A DNA stretch of 64,000 bases, taken from the NCBI GenBank assembly GCA_017546245.1, contig JAFYXI010000022.1, positions 23,132-87,131 of the forward strand, written 5' to 3'. Positions 1 through 8,615 of the stretch are shown piece by piece. The position numbers and the translations under genes are program-made. The notes under the pieces are model-generated. The model saw only the letters and a program-made list of their open reading frames with translations, had not been told where the DNA came from and searched no databases. Every line of letters starts with the position of its first letter. Positions within the stretch are counted from its first letter, which is position 1. Source of the DNA: Clostridia bacterium. GTDB taxonomy: Bacteria; Bacillota; Clostridia; UBA1381; UBA9506.

Positions 1-1
1 A

Positions 2-505
2 GCCATATGCGTTAATGTAACTAGAAAAGATTTTGAAAGTGAGCATCCGCTTTCCGGTGTTAAATATCAGCAGAAGCTTGAAAAAAGAGCATTTAATTTA
101 GGTGGAAGTAATTACAATGCACCGGCGCAGTCAGTTTCTGATTTCTTAAACGGAAAACGTTCTTATAAATTTTTAAGCGTAAAACCCAGCTATGCGCCTG
201 ATGTAACACCGGTTGACTTATGCGATATGTTCTCTCAAAGAGTGAGTAAGATTTTATCTGACGGACTAAGGCAGTTTGAAAGAAAAATTAACAGCTTTAC
301 CAAAAACGGAGCAATTTTAACCGGGCCTGAAACAAGAACGTCAGCACCTGTAAGAATTTTGAGAAATGATGAGTTTGAAAGCTGTTCAGCAAAAGGAGTT
401 TATCCAGCAGGTGAGGGTGCAGGATACGCCGGTGGCATAATGAGTGCTGCAGTTGACGGAATAAAGGTTGCAGAAAAGATAATCTCTATATATTGTGTTT
501 TATGA
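2..505 (+). CDS. FAD-dependent oxidoreductase, C-terminal part
   Basis: This is the 3' end of a gene that enters from the left edge; the frame is open from base 2 to the TGA at 503-505 (167 codons). The C-terminal segment GVYPAGEGAGYAGGIMSAAVDG is split here as GVYPAGEGAGYAG followed by GIMSAAVDG; it is the FAD-binding end typical of the NAD(P)/FAD-dependent dehydrogenases of the COG2509 type. Members of that family are flavoproteins of about 450-530 residues with poorly defined substrates, so roughly two thirds of the protein lies outside the window. The family call rests on this C-terminal motif and on the preceding TGPETRTSAPVRI segment. Substrate is unknown. An ATG at 227 is internal and not the real start. 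Confidence 0.75.
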   Translation, partial: AICVNVTRKDFESEHPLSGVKYQQKLEKRAFNLGGSNYNAPAQSVSDFLNGKRSYKFLSVKPSYAPDVTPVDLCDMFSQRVSKILSDGLRQFERKINSFTKNGAILTGPETRTSAPVRILRNDEFESCSAKGVYPAGEGAGYAGGIMSAAVDGIKVAEKIISIYCVL

Positions 506-667
506 TTGAAACATAATTTGCAAATTTGTGCTATAAAGCCACACTTTGTCACGATTTTTATTGTAATTTTTAATTTTATTTTAAATATTGTAGTTTTTTC
601 TTGTTCTATTTGTGACTAAATTGTAAATATTTACGTATAATTGTAATCATTCCGTAATATGAAGCTT

Positions 668-693
668 ATAAAACCTGTAGCTGCAAGTTTTAT
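668..693. repeat. 26-bp imperfect palindrome
   Basis: The arms ATAAAACCTGTAG and CTGCAAGTTTTAT pair at 11 of 13 positions by Watson-Crick rules, with one G-U and one mismatch, and with no spacer. There is no T-run after it, so it is not a standard terminator. It could be a protein-binding site. Confidence 0.5.
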
Positions 694-734
694 AATATAA
701 ACAAAAAAGAAAATAAAACAAATATGCAAAGATT

Positions 735-765
735 GCCACACTTTAAACAAAGTGTGGCATTTTTA
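735..765 (+). terminator. Intrinsic terminator
   Basis: Perfect 10-bp stem GCCACACTTT / AAAGTGTGGC with a four-base loop, followed by ATTTTT. It lies 230 bases after the stop of the flavoprotein gene and 85 bases before the next start. Confidence 0.75.
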
Positions 766-849
766 TGATGTTTTATACTGGATTTTACTGATTCTATACT
801 ATATAATGTATTTAAGAAATGAAAAGGTACGAGATTTGGAGGAAATTTT

Positions 850-1200
850 ATGGCAAACAGAAAATTATACAAAACAGTTAGTGTAAACAGTAAAAGTGAT
901 GCGGCGAATTACGATTTTGATTTGGAGTATTATATTTTAGAAAAAGAAATTAAGCTCGACGGCATTTGTGTTAATACATATGGTGTAGAAATATGCAAAA
1001 GCCTAAAAGATTCGGACGGCGTTGTACATAAAGAATACAGAAAAGTTTTTGATGTGTTTTGTACCGAAAAAGAAACAAAAGAAATATTAGAAAAGCTGGC
1101 AAGAAATACCGTAACGCCCATAAGCCTTTTAGAAGTTTTGGAAAATCTGATAGGAACAGGTGATTTGATTAACGAAGAAACATCATTTTTAATCGTATAG
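850..1200 (+). CDS. Conserved hypothetical protein, possibly DUF6514
   Basis: A 116-residue soluble protein with no signal peptide or membrane segment. The start is supported by a TTTGGAGGAAATTTT ribosome binding site directly upstream. The central VNTYGVEICKSLKD stretch and the overall size resemble the small clostridial DUF6514 proteins, but I recall that family only loosely and treat the assignment as tentative. The gene is monocistronic: a terminator lies before it at 735-765 and another right after it at 1232-1276. Function is unknown. Confidence 0.6.
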   Translation: MANRKLYKTVSVNSKSDAANYDFDLEYYILEKEIKLDGICVNTYGVEICKSLKDSDGVVHKEYRKVFDVFCTEKETKEILEKLARNTVTPISLLEVLENLIGTGDLINEETSFLIV

Positions 1201-1231
1201 CCAACTAACATAAAGGGTTTGTCATAAAAAT

Positions 1232-1276
1232 AAAAAGTGCTTAGTATATATAATACTGACACTTTTTATTTTTTAT
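1232..1276 (+). terminator. Intrinsic terminator
   Basis: AAAAAGTG pairs with CACTTTTT around an inner AGTAT/ATACT helix, followed by a long T-rich tract. It ends the 850-1200 transcript. An in-frame GTG at 1237 falls inside this hairpin, which argues against the longer N-terminus for the next gene. Confidence 0.75.
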
Positions 1277-1314
1277 TTTTAAACTTTTATTTAAACAAAA
1301 GGAAGGTGACCGAT

Positions 1315-1998
1315 ATGAGTCGGCAATATCGAAGAAAAACTTGCGCAAGACAAAAAAACTCAAGCAATTTGTTTATACATAGCATCAGGCTAAGTACAGT
1401 AAAACAAACAGTAGCATGTTTATTAATTTTTATGGTAATGCTTTTTGTTAAAATGTCAGCTGATTCAACATTTGACATTGCGAAAAGCTGCATCAGCTAT
1501 ACGATTGACAAAAAGACAGACTGGAAAAACATAGCAGTTAGTGTTAAAAATTTTATAAAAGAAACAGTAATAACCGATGAAACCTTAAACGAACACGAGG
1601 CGCTGACTAAAATGGAAATGCCAATAAAGACGGATGTAATATCACAATTCGGAACGCGTACCGATAAAAATGGTAAAAATGAATTTCATTATGGAGTAGA
1701 TTTTGCAGGAAATGCTGGCGATAAAATTCGTTCGGTATCTGACGGAACTGTTGCAGAAATCGGAAATTCCGAAGAATACGGCAACTTTATTTTAATAAAA
1801 CATAATGACAGCATATCCAGTTTTTATGGTAATTGTGAAAAGATTTTGCCTCAAAAAAATGACAAAATAAAAAGCGGACAAGTTATAGCAACACTAGGAA
1901 TTAATAAAGCATCTGATGTTGCTCATCTGCATTTTGAAATAAGAGAAGGAGATTCGTCTTTAGACCCTATGGTATTTTTAGAAGATAAAACACGTTAA
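1315..1998 (+). CDS. spoIVFA: M23/LytM peptidase-like protein, probable SpoIVFA
   Basis: A 227-residue protein with a basic N-terminus, one membrane segment at about residues 27-45, a linker, and a C-terminal LytM/M23 domain. The domain has the metal-ligand pattern: HYGVD (His and Asp) and AHLHF (His-x-His). The ATG at 1315 is preceded by AAGGAAGGTG; an upstream in-frame GTG sits in a terminator and is rejected. The gene is followed after 11 bases by a SpoIVFB-type site-2 protease. That pairing is the basis for the SpoIVFA call, because SpoIVFA proteins carry a LytM domain and anchor and inhibit SpoIVFB in the forespore outer membrane. All four zinc ligands appear present, so peptidase activity cannot be excluded. 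A SpoIIQ-like or general M23 role is the alternative. Confidence 0.7.
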   Translation: MSRQYRRKTCARQKNSSNLFIHSIRLSTVKQTVACLLIFMVMLFVKMSADSTFDIAKSCISYTIDKKTDWKNIAVSVKNFIKETVITDETLNEHEALTKMEMPIKTDVISQFGTRTDKNGKNEFHYGVDFAGNAGDKIRSVSDGTVAEIGNSEEYGNFILIKHNDSISSFYGNCEKILPQKNDKIKSGQVIATLGINKASDVAHLHFEIREGDSSLDPMVFLEDKTR

Positions 1999-2009
1999 GG
2001 AGAAAACAC

Positions 2010-2861
2010 ATGATAAAAATTACACGTTATCTGTATATAAATATTTTAACTGTGCCGCTTTTTGTTTTAGCATATATAGTAAAAGCGCACCATACGATGC
2101 TTATGGCATATGCAATTGTAACAGTTCACGAACTGTTTCATTTGTTTGCGGCGCTAATACTTAAAATTCGCATTGGTTCTGTAATCGTTATGCCTTTTGG
2201 TATGACTTTAAGATTATCGGGTGCGGTTATTAAAAATCCGATAAAAGAAAGCCTGATAGCGATAGCAGGACCGTTTTCAAATATACTTATGATTGTGCTT
2301 GGTGTACTTTTAAAGCATTTTTATGTATATACAGAAGAAAGTATGTTTTTATATATGAATCTTAATTTCTTAATTATGCTTATAAATCTTATGCCTGTAC
2401 TTCCGCTTGACGGCGGCAGAGTTTTTCGTTCGGTTTTAGCACATTTTTTCGGATATATAACAGCAATGCAAATATTGAGAAAGCTTACGGTTTGCATTAT
2501 TTTGTGTCTTGTTTTTATATCAGTTATATTGACTGCGTTTATAGGTATAAATGTGTCCTTAATAATGGTAGCTGCATTTTTAATTTTTAACCTTATAGAA
2601 GAAAAGAAAACCTCTGATTTATTTGTTCTTAAAGAGCTTTTGCGCTCAAAGGAAAAATTACTTAATAAAAAATTAATTCCGTCTAAAGTCATTTCGGCAT
2701 CAAAAGATGCTTATGCCAAAAATATTATTGAAAAAATAAGTTATGACAGTTTTTGTCTTATATATATCGCTGATGATTCGGGTGGATATTTGGTTTCTGA
2801 ATCAGAATTAATTGATGCAATAACAACGCGAGGGTATCGCATTAAAATGGGACAAATTTAA
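2010..2861 (+). CDS. spoIVFB: Site-2 metalloprotease, SpoIVFB-like
   Basis: A 283-residue M50 intramembrane protease. The zinc motif HELFH lies at about residue 40 in a membrane helix, and the second motif NLMPVLPLDGGR at about 125-136 provides the Asp ligand. Four to six hydrophobic segments span residues 10-200. A C-terminal soluble region of about 75 residues (from LLRSKEKLL) resembles the short CBS-like tail of SpoIVFB. In Bacillus, SpoIVFB cleaves pro-sigma-K in the mother cell. The neighbouring LytM protein supports this role over a general S2P/RseP function. Ribosome binding site AAGGAG sits just upstream; the gene is clearly cotranscribed with the preceding one. Confidence 0.8.
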   Translation: MIKITRYLYINILTVPLFVLAYIVKAHHTMLMAYAIVTVHELFHLFAALILKIRIGSVIVMPFGMTLRLSGAVIKNPIKESLIAIAGPFSNILMIVLGVLLKHFYVYTEESMFLYMNLNFLIMLINLMPVLPLDGGRVFRSVLAHFFGYITAMQILRKLTVCIILCLVFISVILTAFIGINVSLIMVAAFLIFNLIEEKKTSDLFVLKELLRSKEKLLNKKLIPSKVISASKDAYAKNIIEKISYDSFCLIYIADDSGGYLVSESELIDAITTRGYRIKMGQI

Positions 2862-2896
2862 TTAAAAATAAATTATCTGTATTTAAATTATATATC

Positions 2897-2925
2897 TTGA
2901 AAAAAATAGTAATATCTGATATAAT
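2897..2925 (+). promoter_or_regulatory. Sigma-A-type promoter of pyrK operon
   Basis: TTGAAA at 2897-2902 and TATAAT at 2920-2925 are separated by 17 bases and lie about 40 bases upstream of the pyrK start. Confidence 0.75.
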
Positions 2926-2963
2926 AACAAAGATAATATATTTTCAGTAAAGAGGTATTGTTT

Positions 2964-3731
2964 ATGAGTCATGACGTTTATAAATGCAAGGTAATATCAA
3001 AAAAAGAAATTGCGCCAAATATTATTGACGTAACAGTTGAAAGCAAAGAAATTGCATCCGCTGCAATGGCAGGTCAGTTTTTGCACGTAAAGTGCGGAGA
3101 TGACATTTCCATGCCGCTTCGCAGACCTATAAGTATTTGCGATGCAGAAGATGACAAATTGCGTTTTATTTTTGAAGTAAAGGGCAGAGGAACTAAAAAT
3201 CTTCTTTTAATTGATGATGAGATAGATATTATGGGTCCTTTGGGAACGCCATTTACCATCGATAACGATAAATATAAAAATCCGGCAGTAATCGGCGGAG
3301 GCATAGGAACATATCCGCTGTTTAAGCTTACAAAAGAGCTTGATAACCCTACTGTTTATTTAGGATTCCGTTCTGAAGCACAAGTAACGTTAGAAGATGA
3401 ATTTAATTCTGTCTGCGATATGACAGTTGTTGCAACCGATGACGGCAGTTACGGATATAACGGATATGCAATTGACTTGTTAAAAGGAAAAATTGAAAAT
3501 GATGTTGTTGATATAATTTATGCCTGCGGTCCTAAGCCAATGCTTAAAGCTGTAAAGGCGCTTGCCGAGGCAAATAATATTCCCTGTCAGATTTCGCTCG
3601 AAGAACGTATGGGTTGCGGAATAGGTGCGTGCCTTACCTGTTCTTGCGAAACTAAAACCGAGGGAACGTGGAAATATAAAAGAGTTTGTAAAAATGGCCC
3701 TGTATTTTGGTCTACGGAGGTGGTTTTATAA
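2964..3731 (+). CDS. pyrK: Dihydroorotate dehydrogenase B, electron transfer subunit
   Basis: A 255-residue iron-sulfur flavoprotein that passes electrons from PyrD to NAD+ in de novo pyrimidine synthesis. Visible elements are the FAD-binding motif RRPISIC, a nucleotide-binding glycine-rich stretch GGGIGTYPL, and the C-terminal [2Fe-2S] cluster motif CGIGACLTCSC with a further Cys in KRVC. The ATG at 2964 is eight bases after GAGG; an in-frame TTG at 2958 is too close to that site. It overlaps pyrD by one base (TAATG), indicating translational coupling. The only pyr genes seen here are pyrK and pyrD. Confidence 0.95.
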   Translation: MSHDVYKCKVISKKEIAPNIIDVTVESKEIASAAMAGQFLHVKCGDDISMPLRRPISICDAEDDKLRFIFEVKGRGTKNLLLIDDEIDIMGPLGTPFTIDNDKYKNPAVIGGGIGTYPLFKLTKELDNPTVYLGFRSEAQVTLEDEFNSVCDMTVVATDDGSYGYNGYAIDLLKGKIENDVVDIIYACGPKPMLKAVKALAEANNIPCQISLEERMGCGIGACLTCSCETKTEGTWKYKRVCKNGPVFWSTEVVL

Positions 3732-4639
3732 TGAATATGAAGGTGAATATAGCCGGTGTTGAGCTTAATAATCCGATAATTACAGCATCAGGCACTTATG
3801 GATTTGGAAGAGAATACGGCGAGTTCTACAGTTTAAACGAACTGGGAGCGATATGTGTAAAGGGCTTGACCTTGTTGCCCAGAGAGGGAAATCCTCCGCC
3901 GCGAATTACAGAAACATATGGCGGAATTTTAAACAGCGTAGGTCTTCAGAATCCCGGTGTTGAAGCTTTTATAGAATATGAACTGCCTGAACTTAAAAAA
4001 TATACCTGCAAGGTTATTGCAAATATGTCGGGTAATACTATTGAAGATTATTGCAAAATGGCAGAACGCTTGTCAGACAGTGATGTTGATATGTTGGAGA
4101 TGAATATATCCTGTCCGAATGTAAAAGCAGGCGGTGTTGCTTTCGGTACAAATGCCGATACAATTTTAAATATAACAAAAGAGGTTAAAAAATATGCTAA
4201 AAAACCTCTTATTGTAAAACTGTCACCTAATGTTACCGATATAACTGAAATGGCAAAAGCGGCAGAACAAGGCGGCGCAGATGCACTTTCTCTTATAAAT
4301 ACACTTTTGGGTATGGCAATAGATATTAAAACACGCAGACCGATACTTGCAAACGTAACCGGAGGCTTATCCGGACCTGCTGTAAAGCCCGTTGCGGTCA
4401 GAATGATTTATCAGGTAAGACAATGCACCAATCTTCCCATTATCGGAATGGGCGGTGTTACTACCGGTGATGACGCAATAGAAATGATGCTTGCAGGAAG
4501 TAATGCTATAGCTGTCGGAACGGCAAACTTTATGAATCCTTATGCATGTGTTGATATTAAAAAGGGAATTGTTGATTATATGGAAAAATATAATATCGAT
4601 GATGTAAACGATATATCAGGCAAGGTTATTGTAAAATAG
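3731..4639 (+). CDS. pyrD: Dihydroorotate dehydrogenase B, catalytic subunit
   Basis: A 302-residue FMN-dependent class 1B dihydroorotate dehydrogenase, oxidising dihydroorotate to orotate. Recognisable motifs include NPIITASGTYGFG near the N-terminus, the active-site region EMNISCPNVKAGG with the catalytic Cys typical of class 1 enzymes, KLSPNV, and the phosphate-binding IIGMGGVTTGDDAIEM. The start at 3731 follows GGAGG at 3716-3720 by ten bases. Pairing with pyrK confirms the NAD-linked 1B type. Confidence 0.95.
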   Translation: MNMKVNIAGVELNNPIITASGTYGFGREYGEFYSLNELGAICVKGLTLLPREGNPPPRITETYGGILNSVGLQNPGVEAFIEYELPELKKYTCKVIANMSGNTIEDYCKMAERLSDSDVDMLEMNISCPNVKAGGVAFGTNADTILNITKEVKKYAKKPLIVKLSPNVTDITEMAKAAEQGGADALSLINTLLGMAIDIKTRRPILANVTGGLSGPAVKPVAVRMIYQVRQCTNLPIIGMGGVTTGDDAIEMMLAGSNAIAVGTANFMNPYACVDIKKGIVDYMEKYNIDDVNDISGKVIVK

Positions 4640-4652
4640 AGGAGAGGTTTAA

Positions 4653-6005
4653 ATGGCAAAATTAACTTTAGATTATTCAAAAGCACTTGATTTTATAACA
4701 GAAGAAGAAATTGAAAATATTGCCGGACAAATTTGCGATGCGCACAACAAATTAGTTAATAAAACCGGTGCGGGCAATGATTATTTAGGATGGGTAAATC
4801 TTCCTACAGATTATAATAAAGAGGAATTTAACAGAATTAAAAAAGCTGCAGAAAAAATCAAAAATAATTCTGATGTATTAATAGTAATAGGCATTGGCGG
4901 TTCATATCTTGGTGCAAGAGCAGCTATTGATATTTTAACAAATTCATTTTATAACTCTCAATGCAAAAAGGACAGAAAAACGCCTCAGATTTTCTTTGCA
5001 GGTAATTCAATCAGTTCTACGTATTTAAGTGAACTTTATGAAATGGTTAAAGATAAAGAATTATCTGTAAATGTTATTTCAAAATCGGGCACAACAACCG
5101 AGCCTGCAATTGCGTTCAGAATATTTAAAGAGCTTTTAGAGAAAAAATACGGAAAAGAAGGCGCAAAAGAAAGAATTTTTGCAACTACGGACAAGGCTCG
5201 CGGTGCACTTAAAGAGCTTGCAGATAAAGAAGGATACGAAACCTTTGTAATTCCCGATGATGTGGGCGGCCGTTATTCGGTTTTAACAGCGGTTGGTCTT
5301 CTGCCTATTGCTGTTTGTGGTGCTGATTTAGACCTTATGATGAAAGGCGCAAAGGATGCACAGGATGAATTTTCGAGCTGTGATTTAAAAAATAACATTT
5401 GCTATCAGTATGCGGCTATCCGAAATTGTCTGTATCGTAAGGGCAAGACAACAGAAATTATGGTAAACTACGAACCGCGTCTTCATTATTTCGCAGAATG
5501 GTGGAAACAGCTTTTCGGCGAGAGCGAGGGCAAAGATAATAAGGGTATTTTCCCGGCTGCTGTTGATTTTTCAACTGACCTGCATTCTATGGGACAGTAT
5601 ATTCAGGACGGTATGAGAAATATTTTTGAAACAGTTTTAAATGTTGAAAATCCTAAAGCCGACATTACAATAGGAACTGACCCCGAAAATGTTGACGGAT
5701 TAAACTTTTTGGCAGGAAAAACTATGGATTTTGTTAATCATAAAGCGTTTTTAGGTACAGTTTTGGCGCATAACGACGGCGGTGTTCCTAATCTTATTAT
5801 TAACATACCTGAGCTTAACGAATACTATTTCGGACAGCTTGTGTATCTGTTCGAACGAGCTTGCGGAATAAGTGGATACGTATTAGGAGTAAATCCGTTT
5901 AATCAGCCTGGTGTTGAGGCATATAAAAAGAATATGTTTGCACTTTTAGGAAAACCGGGATATGAAAATGAAAAAGCAAGTCTTGAAAAAAAACTCGGTT
6001 TGTGA
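4653..6005 (+). CDS. pgi: Glucose-6-phosphate isomerase
   Basis: A 450-residue enzyme interconverting glucose 6-phosphate and fructose 6-phosphate in glycolysis. The SIS-type sugar-phosphate site [12 protein letters not shown] (about residues 75-86), the [12 protein letters not shown] loop and the catalytic FGESEGK region are all visible. The length matches the shorter Gram-positive type. It follows pyrD after 13 bases and is probably in the same transcript. The last 20 bases contain a promoter for thrC. Confidence 0.95.
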   Translation: MAKLTLDYSKALDFITEEEIENIAGQICDAHNKLVNKTGAGNDYLGWVNLPTDYNKEEFNRIKKAAEKIKNNSDVLIVIGIGGSYLGARAAIDILTNSFYNSQCKKDRKTPQIFFAGNSISSTYLSELYEMVKDKELSVNVISKSGTTTEPAIAFRIFKELLEKKYGKEGAKERIFATTDKARGALKELADKEGYETFVIPDDVGGRYSVLTAVGLLPIAVCGADLDLMMKGAKDAQDEFSSCDLKNNICYQYAAIRNCLYRKGKTTEIMVNYEPRLHYFAEWWKQLFGESEGKDNKGIFPAAVDFSTDLHSMGQYIQDGMRNIFETVLNVENPKADITIGTDPENVDGLNFLAGKTMDFVNHKAFLGTVLAHNDGGVPNLIINIPELNEYYFGQLVYLFERACGISGYVLGVNPFNQPGVEAYKKNMFALLGKPGYENEKASLEKKLGL

Positions 6006-6011
6006 TATAAT
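5983..6011 (+). promoter_or_regulatory. Promoter of thrC-prmA overlapping pgi stop
   Basis: TTGAAA at 5983-5988 and TATAAT at 6006-6011 are 17 bases apart, with an extended TGA before the -10. The -35 and spacer lie inside the end of pgi and the TGA stop codon is part of the extended -10. Confidence 0.7.
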
Positions 6012-6058
6012 CGGTAAATAGTGCAAAAAACGATTAGTAAATTTTGGAGGTTATATAA

Positions 6059-7561
6059 ATGCAGTATCAAAGTACAAGGGATAAGAGTGTGCGCGTATCA
6101 TCAGCGTATGCCATTAAAAATGGATTGGCTGCCGATGGTGGACTTTATGTTCCTGAGCAGATTCCCCAGCTTTCGCTTGATGAAATAGCGGCTTTAGCTC
6201 CGCTTAGCTATAACGAGCGTGCAATTAAGGTATTAAGTCGCTTTTTAACAGATTTTTCAGAAGAAGAAGTGACAAACTGTGTAAATAATGCATATAATAA
6301 AGAAAAATTTGAAACATCAGAGATAGCACCTATTTATAAGCTTGATGAAAATGTATATTTTCTTGAGCTTTGGCATGGTCCTACCTGCGCATTTAAAGAT
6401 ATGGCACTTCAGATTCTGCCGCATCTTTTAACTCGTTCTATCGAGAAAACAGGCGAAACCAAAGAGGTTGTAATTTTGGTTGCAACATCAGGCGATACCG
6501 GAAAAGCAGCATTAGAAGGCTTTCGCGATGTTGAGGGAACTCGTATTATCGTGTTTTATCCTGCCGATGGTGTCAGCGATGTTCAGAAACGTCAGATGGT
6601 AACTCAAGAGGGTAACAACGTTGACGTAGCCGCTGTATGCGGTAACTTTGACGATGCTCAGAGTGGTGTTAAACAGATATTTACCGATAACGAGTATGCA
6701 GATGTTTTAGCACGAAACAACTTTATGCTTTCAAGTGCTAACTCAATTAACTGGGGAAGACTGGTTCCGCAGATTGTTTACTATTTTTCATCTTACGCAA
6801 GTATGCTTAAAAACGAAGAAATCACCTTGGGCGAAAAGGTTAATTTTGTTGTTCCTACAGGTAATTTTGGCGATATTTTGGCTGCGTACTATGCAAAGGA
6901 AATGGGTCTTCCGGTTGGTAAGCTTATTTGTGCGTCTAACGAAAACAAAGTTCTTACCGACTTTATAAACACCGGTATATATGATAAAAACCGTGAGTTT
7001 AAAACAACAACATCTCCGTCTATGGACATTTTGATTTCAAGTAACTTAGAACGCTTTTTATATCATGTAACCGGCGGTGACGATGTTCGTGTTTCTGCTT
7101 GGATGAACGAACTTAAAACAGACGGTCGTTACGAAGTTCCTGAACTGACAAAAAATAAAATTAAAGAAATTTTCTGGGGCGGTTGCTCAGACGATGCTGA
7201 AACCTTTACAGAAATTGAAAATGTTAACAACAAATATGGCTACGTTATGGATACACATACAGCTGTTGCTAAAAATGTTTATGAAAAATATCTTGCTGAA
7301 ACAGGCGATAATACAAAAACTGTTATTGTGTCAACCGCAAGTCCGTTTAAATTCAGCGATAGTGTATTGGCTGCAATAAAGGGCAAAGAGGCGGTTGAAG
7401 GAAAAGACCCGTTTGATTTATTAGACGAGCTTGCCGAAAGTGCAGATTTAATGATTCCTGCAGGACTTTGCGGATTGCGCGACAAACAGGTTATCTTTAA
7501 TGCGACCTGCGAGAAAACAGAAATGTATGATGTTGTGAGCCATATGCTCAATCTTGCATAG
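6059..7561 (+). CDS. thrC: Threonine synthase
   Basis: A 500-residue PLP enzyme making threonine from O-phosphohomoserine. The PLP lysine lies in HGPTCAFKDMALQ at about residue 109, and the phosphate-binding ATSGDTGKAALEG loop and FVVPTGNFGDILA are present. Length and the N-terminal QYQSTRDKS segment fit the long (yeast/E. coli-like) threonine synthase class. A TTTTGGAGGTT ribosome binding site precedes the ATG. The gene overlaps the binding site of prmA, so the two are cotranscribed. Confidence 0.95.
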   Translation: MQYQSTRDKSVRVSSAYAIKNGLAADGGLYVPEQIPQLSLDEIAALAPLSYNERAIKVLSRFLTDFSEEEVTNCVNNAYNKEKFETSEIAPIYKLDENVYFLELWHGPTCAFKDMALQILPHLLTRSIEKTGETKEVVILVATSGDTGKAALEGFRDVEGTRIIVFYPADGVSDVQKRQMVTQEGNNVDVAAVCGNFDDAQSGVKQIFTDNEYADVLARNNFMLSSANSINWGRLVPQIVYYFSSYASMLKNEEITLGEKVNFVVPTGNFGDILAAYYAKEMGLPVGKLICASNENKVLTDFINTGIYDKNREFKTTTSPSMDILISSNLERFLYHVTGGDDVRVSAWMNELKTDGRYEVPELTKNKIKEIFWGGCSDDAETFTEIENVNNKYGYVMDTHTAVAKNVYEKYLAETGDNTKTVIVSTASPFKFSDSVLAAIKGKEAVEGKDPFDLLDELAESADLMIPAGLCGLRDKQVIFNATCEKTEMYDVVSHMLNLA

Positions 7562-7571
7562 GAGGAAAGCT

Positions 7572-8543
7572 ATGGACTGGATTCAGGTTACTGTTTACAC
7601 AACAACTGAAGGAATTGAACCGGTAAGCGGCAGACTTTATCAGTTAGGTGTAACGGGTATAGAAATCGAGGACGAAAGCGAGTTTTACAGCTTTTTAGAA
7701 GAAACACGCGGCACATGGGACTATGTTGACGATGACTTGGTTGAACGTATGAAGGGCGAAACTAAAGTTAGAATCTATTTAAGCGATAATGCCGCAGGTC
7801 GCGATATGCTGCACAGTGTTCGTGACAGTATCTCGCAGCTTGCCTTGATGGATGAAGAAAAATTATACGGCAGACTCGAAATTTCGCTTGATAACGTTAA
7901 TGAAGAGGATTGGGCAAATAACTGGAAACAGTATTTTAAACCCTTAACTGTCGGAGATAAAATTCTGATTCTTCCTGAATGGGAAACTTTAAACGAGGAA
8001 ACTGACAGAACTGTATTTACGGTTAACCCCGGAATGAGTTTCGGAACAGGCTCTCACAATACAACTCAGCTTTGTATTGAAGAACTTGAAAATGTGATAA
8101 ACAAAGATACGCATGTACTTGATTTAGGTTGCGGCAGCGGTATTTTATCAATTATTGCATTGCTTTTGGGCGCGCCTGATGCTACTGCTGTTGATATTGA
8201 CCCTAATGCCGTTGATATTGCATATCAGAATGCTGAAAGAAACGGAATTGATAAATCTGTATATCGTGCTTTTGCTGGTAACGTGTTGGCAGACAGCGAG
8301 CTTATTAAAAAAATATCTGATAAAAAATATGAGGTAGTGGTTGCAAATATTGTTGCAGATGTTATTATTGCCTTAGCTGATATTGTTCCTGAATTAATCG
8401 CACCTGATGGTATATACATAACATCCGGAATCATTACAAACCGCAAAGAGGATGTAATTGCACGTTATAAAGAAAGTGATTTTGAAATTATAAACATTCG
8501 CGAAAAAGGCGATTGGGTTTCTATTGTAATGAAAAGAAAATAA
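7572..8543 (+). CDS. prmA: Ribosomal protein L11 methyltransferase
   Basis: A 323-residue SAM-dependent enzyme that methylates ribosomal protein L11. The MSFGTGSHNTTQLC segment and SAM motif I DLGCGSGILSI are diagnostic, and VANIVADVI follows. The ATG at 7572 is used because AGGAGG overlaps the thrC stop at 7559-7561; an in-frame TTG at 7554 lies before that site. A strong terminator follows at 8553-8594, so thrC-prmA form one transcription unit. Confidence 0.93.
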   Translation: MDWIQVTVYTTTEGIEPVSGRLYQLGVTGIEIEDESEFYSFLEETRGTWDYVDDDLVERMKGETKVRIYLSDNAAGRDMLHSVRDSISQLALMDEEKLYGRLEISLDNVNEEDWANNWKQYFKPLTVGDKILILPEWETLNEETDRTVFTVNPGMSFGTGSHNTTQLCIEELENVINKDTHVLDLGCGSGILSIIALLLGAPDATAVDIDPNAVDIAYQNAERNGIDKSVYRAFAGNVLADSELIKKISDKKYEVVVANIVADVIIALADIVPELIAPDGIYITSGIITNRKEDVIARYKESDFEIINIREKGDWVSIVMKRK

Positions 8544-8552
8544 AAACATAAG

Positions 8553-8594
8553 GGCTGCGACAAAATGCGCAAGCATTGGTTGTCGCACCTTTTT
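8553..8594 (+). terminator. Intrinsic terminator after prmA
   Basis: TGCGACAA pairs with TTGTCGCA around an inner AATGC-GCAA-GCATT helix, followed by TTTTT. Confidence 0.8.
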
Positions 8595-8615
8595 GCTAAT
8601 TAAGGAGAATGAAAT

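Larger units (their letters stand above)
506..849. other. Intergenic region with palindrome and terminator
   Basis: No gene is seen on either strand in these 344 bases. The region is very AT-rich. It holds a near-perfect 26-bp palindrome at 668-693, an intrinsic terminator at 735-765, and a TATAAT-like -10 at 802-807 upstream of the next gene with no convincing -35. A short open frame on the minus strand has no ribosome binding site and is not credible. Confidence 0.6.

Noticed and set aside
538..758. Repeat of GCCACACTTT at 538 and 735
   Set aside because: The match is only about 11 bases and the first copy has no stem; probably chance.
1237..1314. GTG-initiated N-terminal extension of the SpoIVFA-like protein
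   Set aside because: The GTG lies inside a terminator hairpin and has no ribosome binding site; ATG 1315 has a good one.
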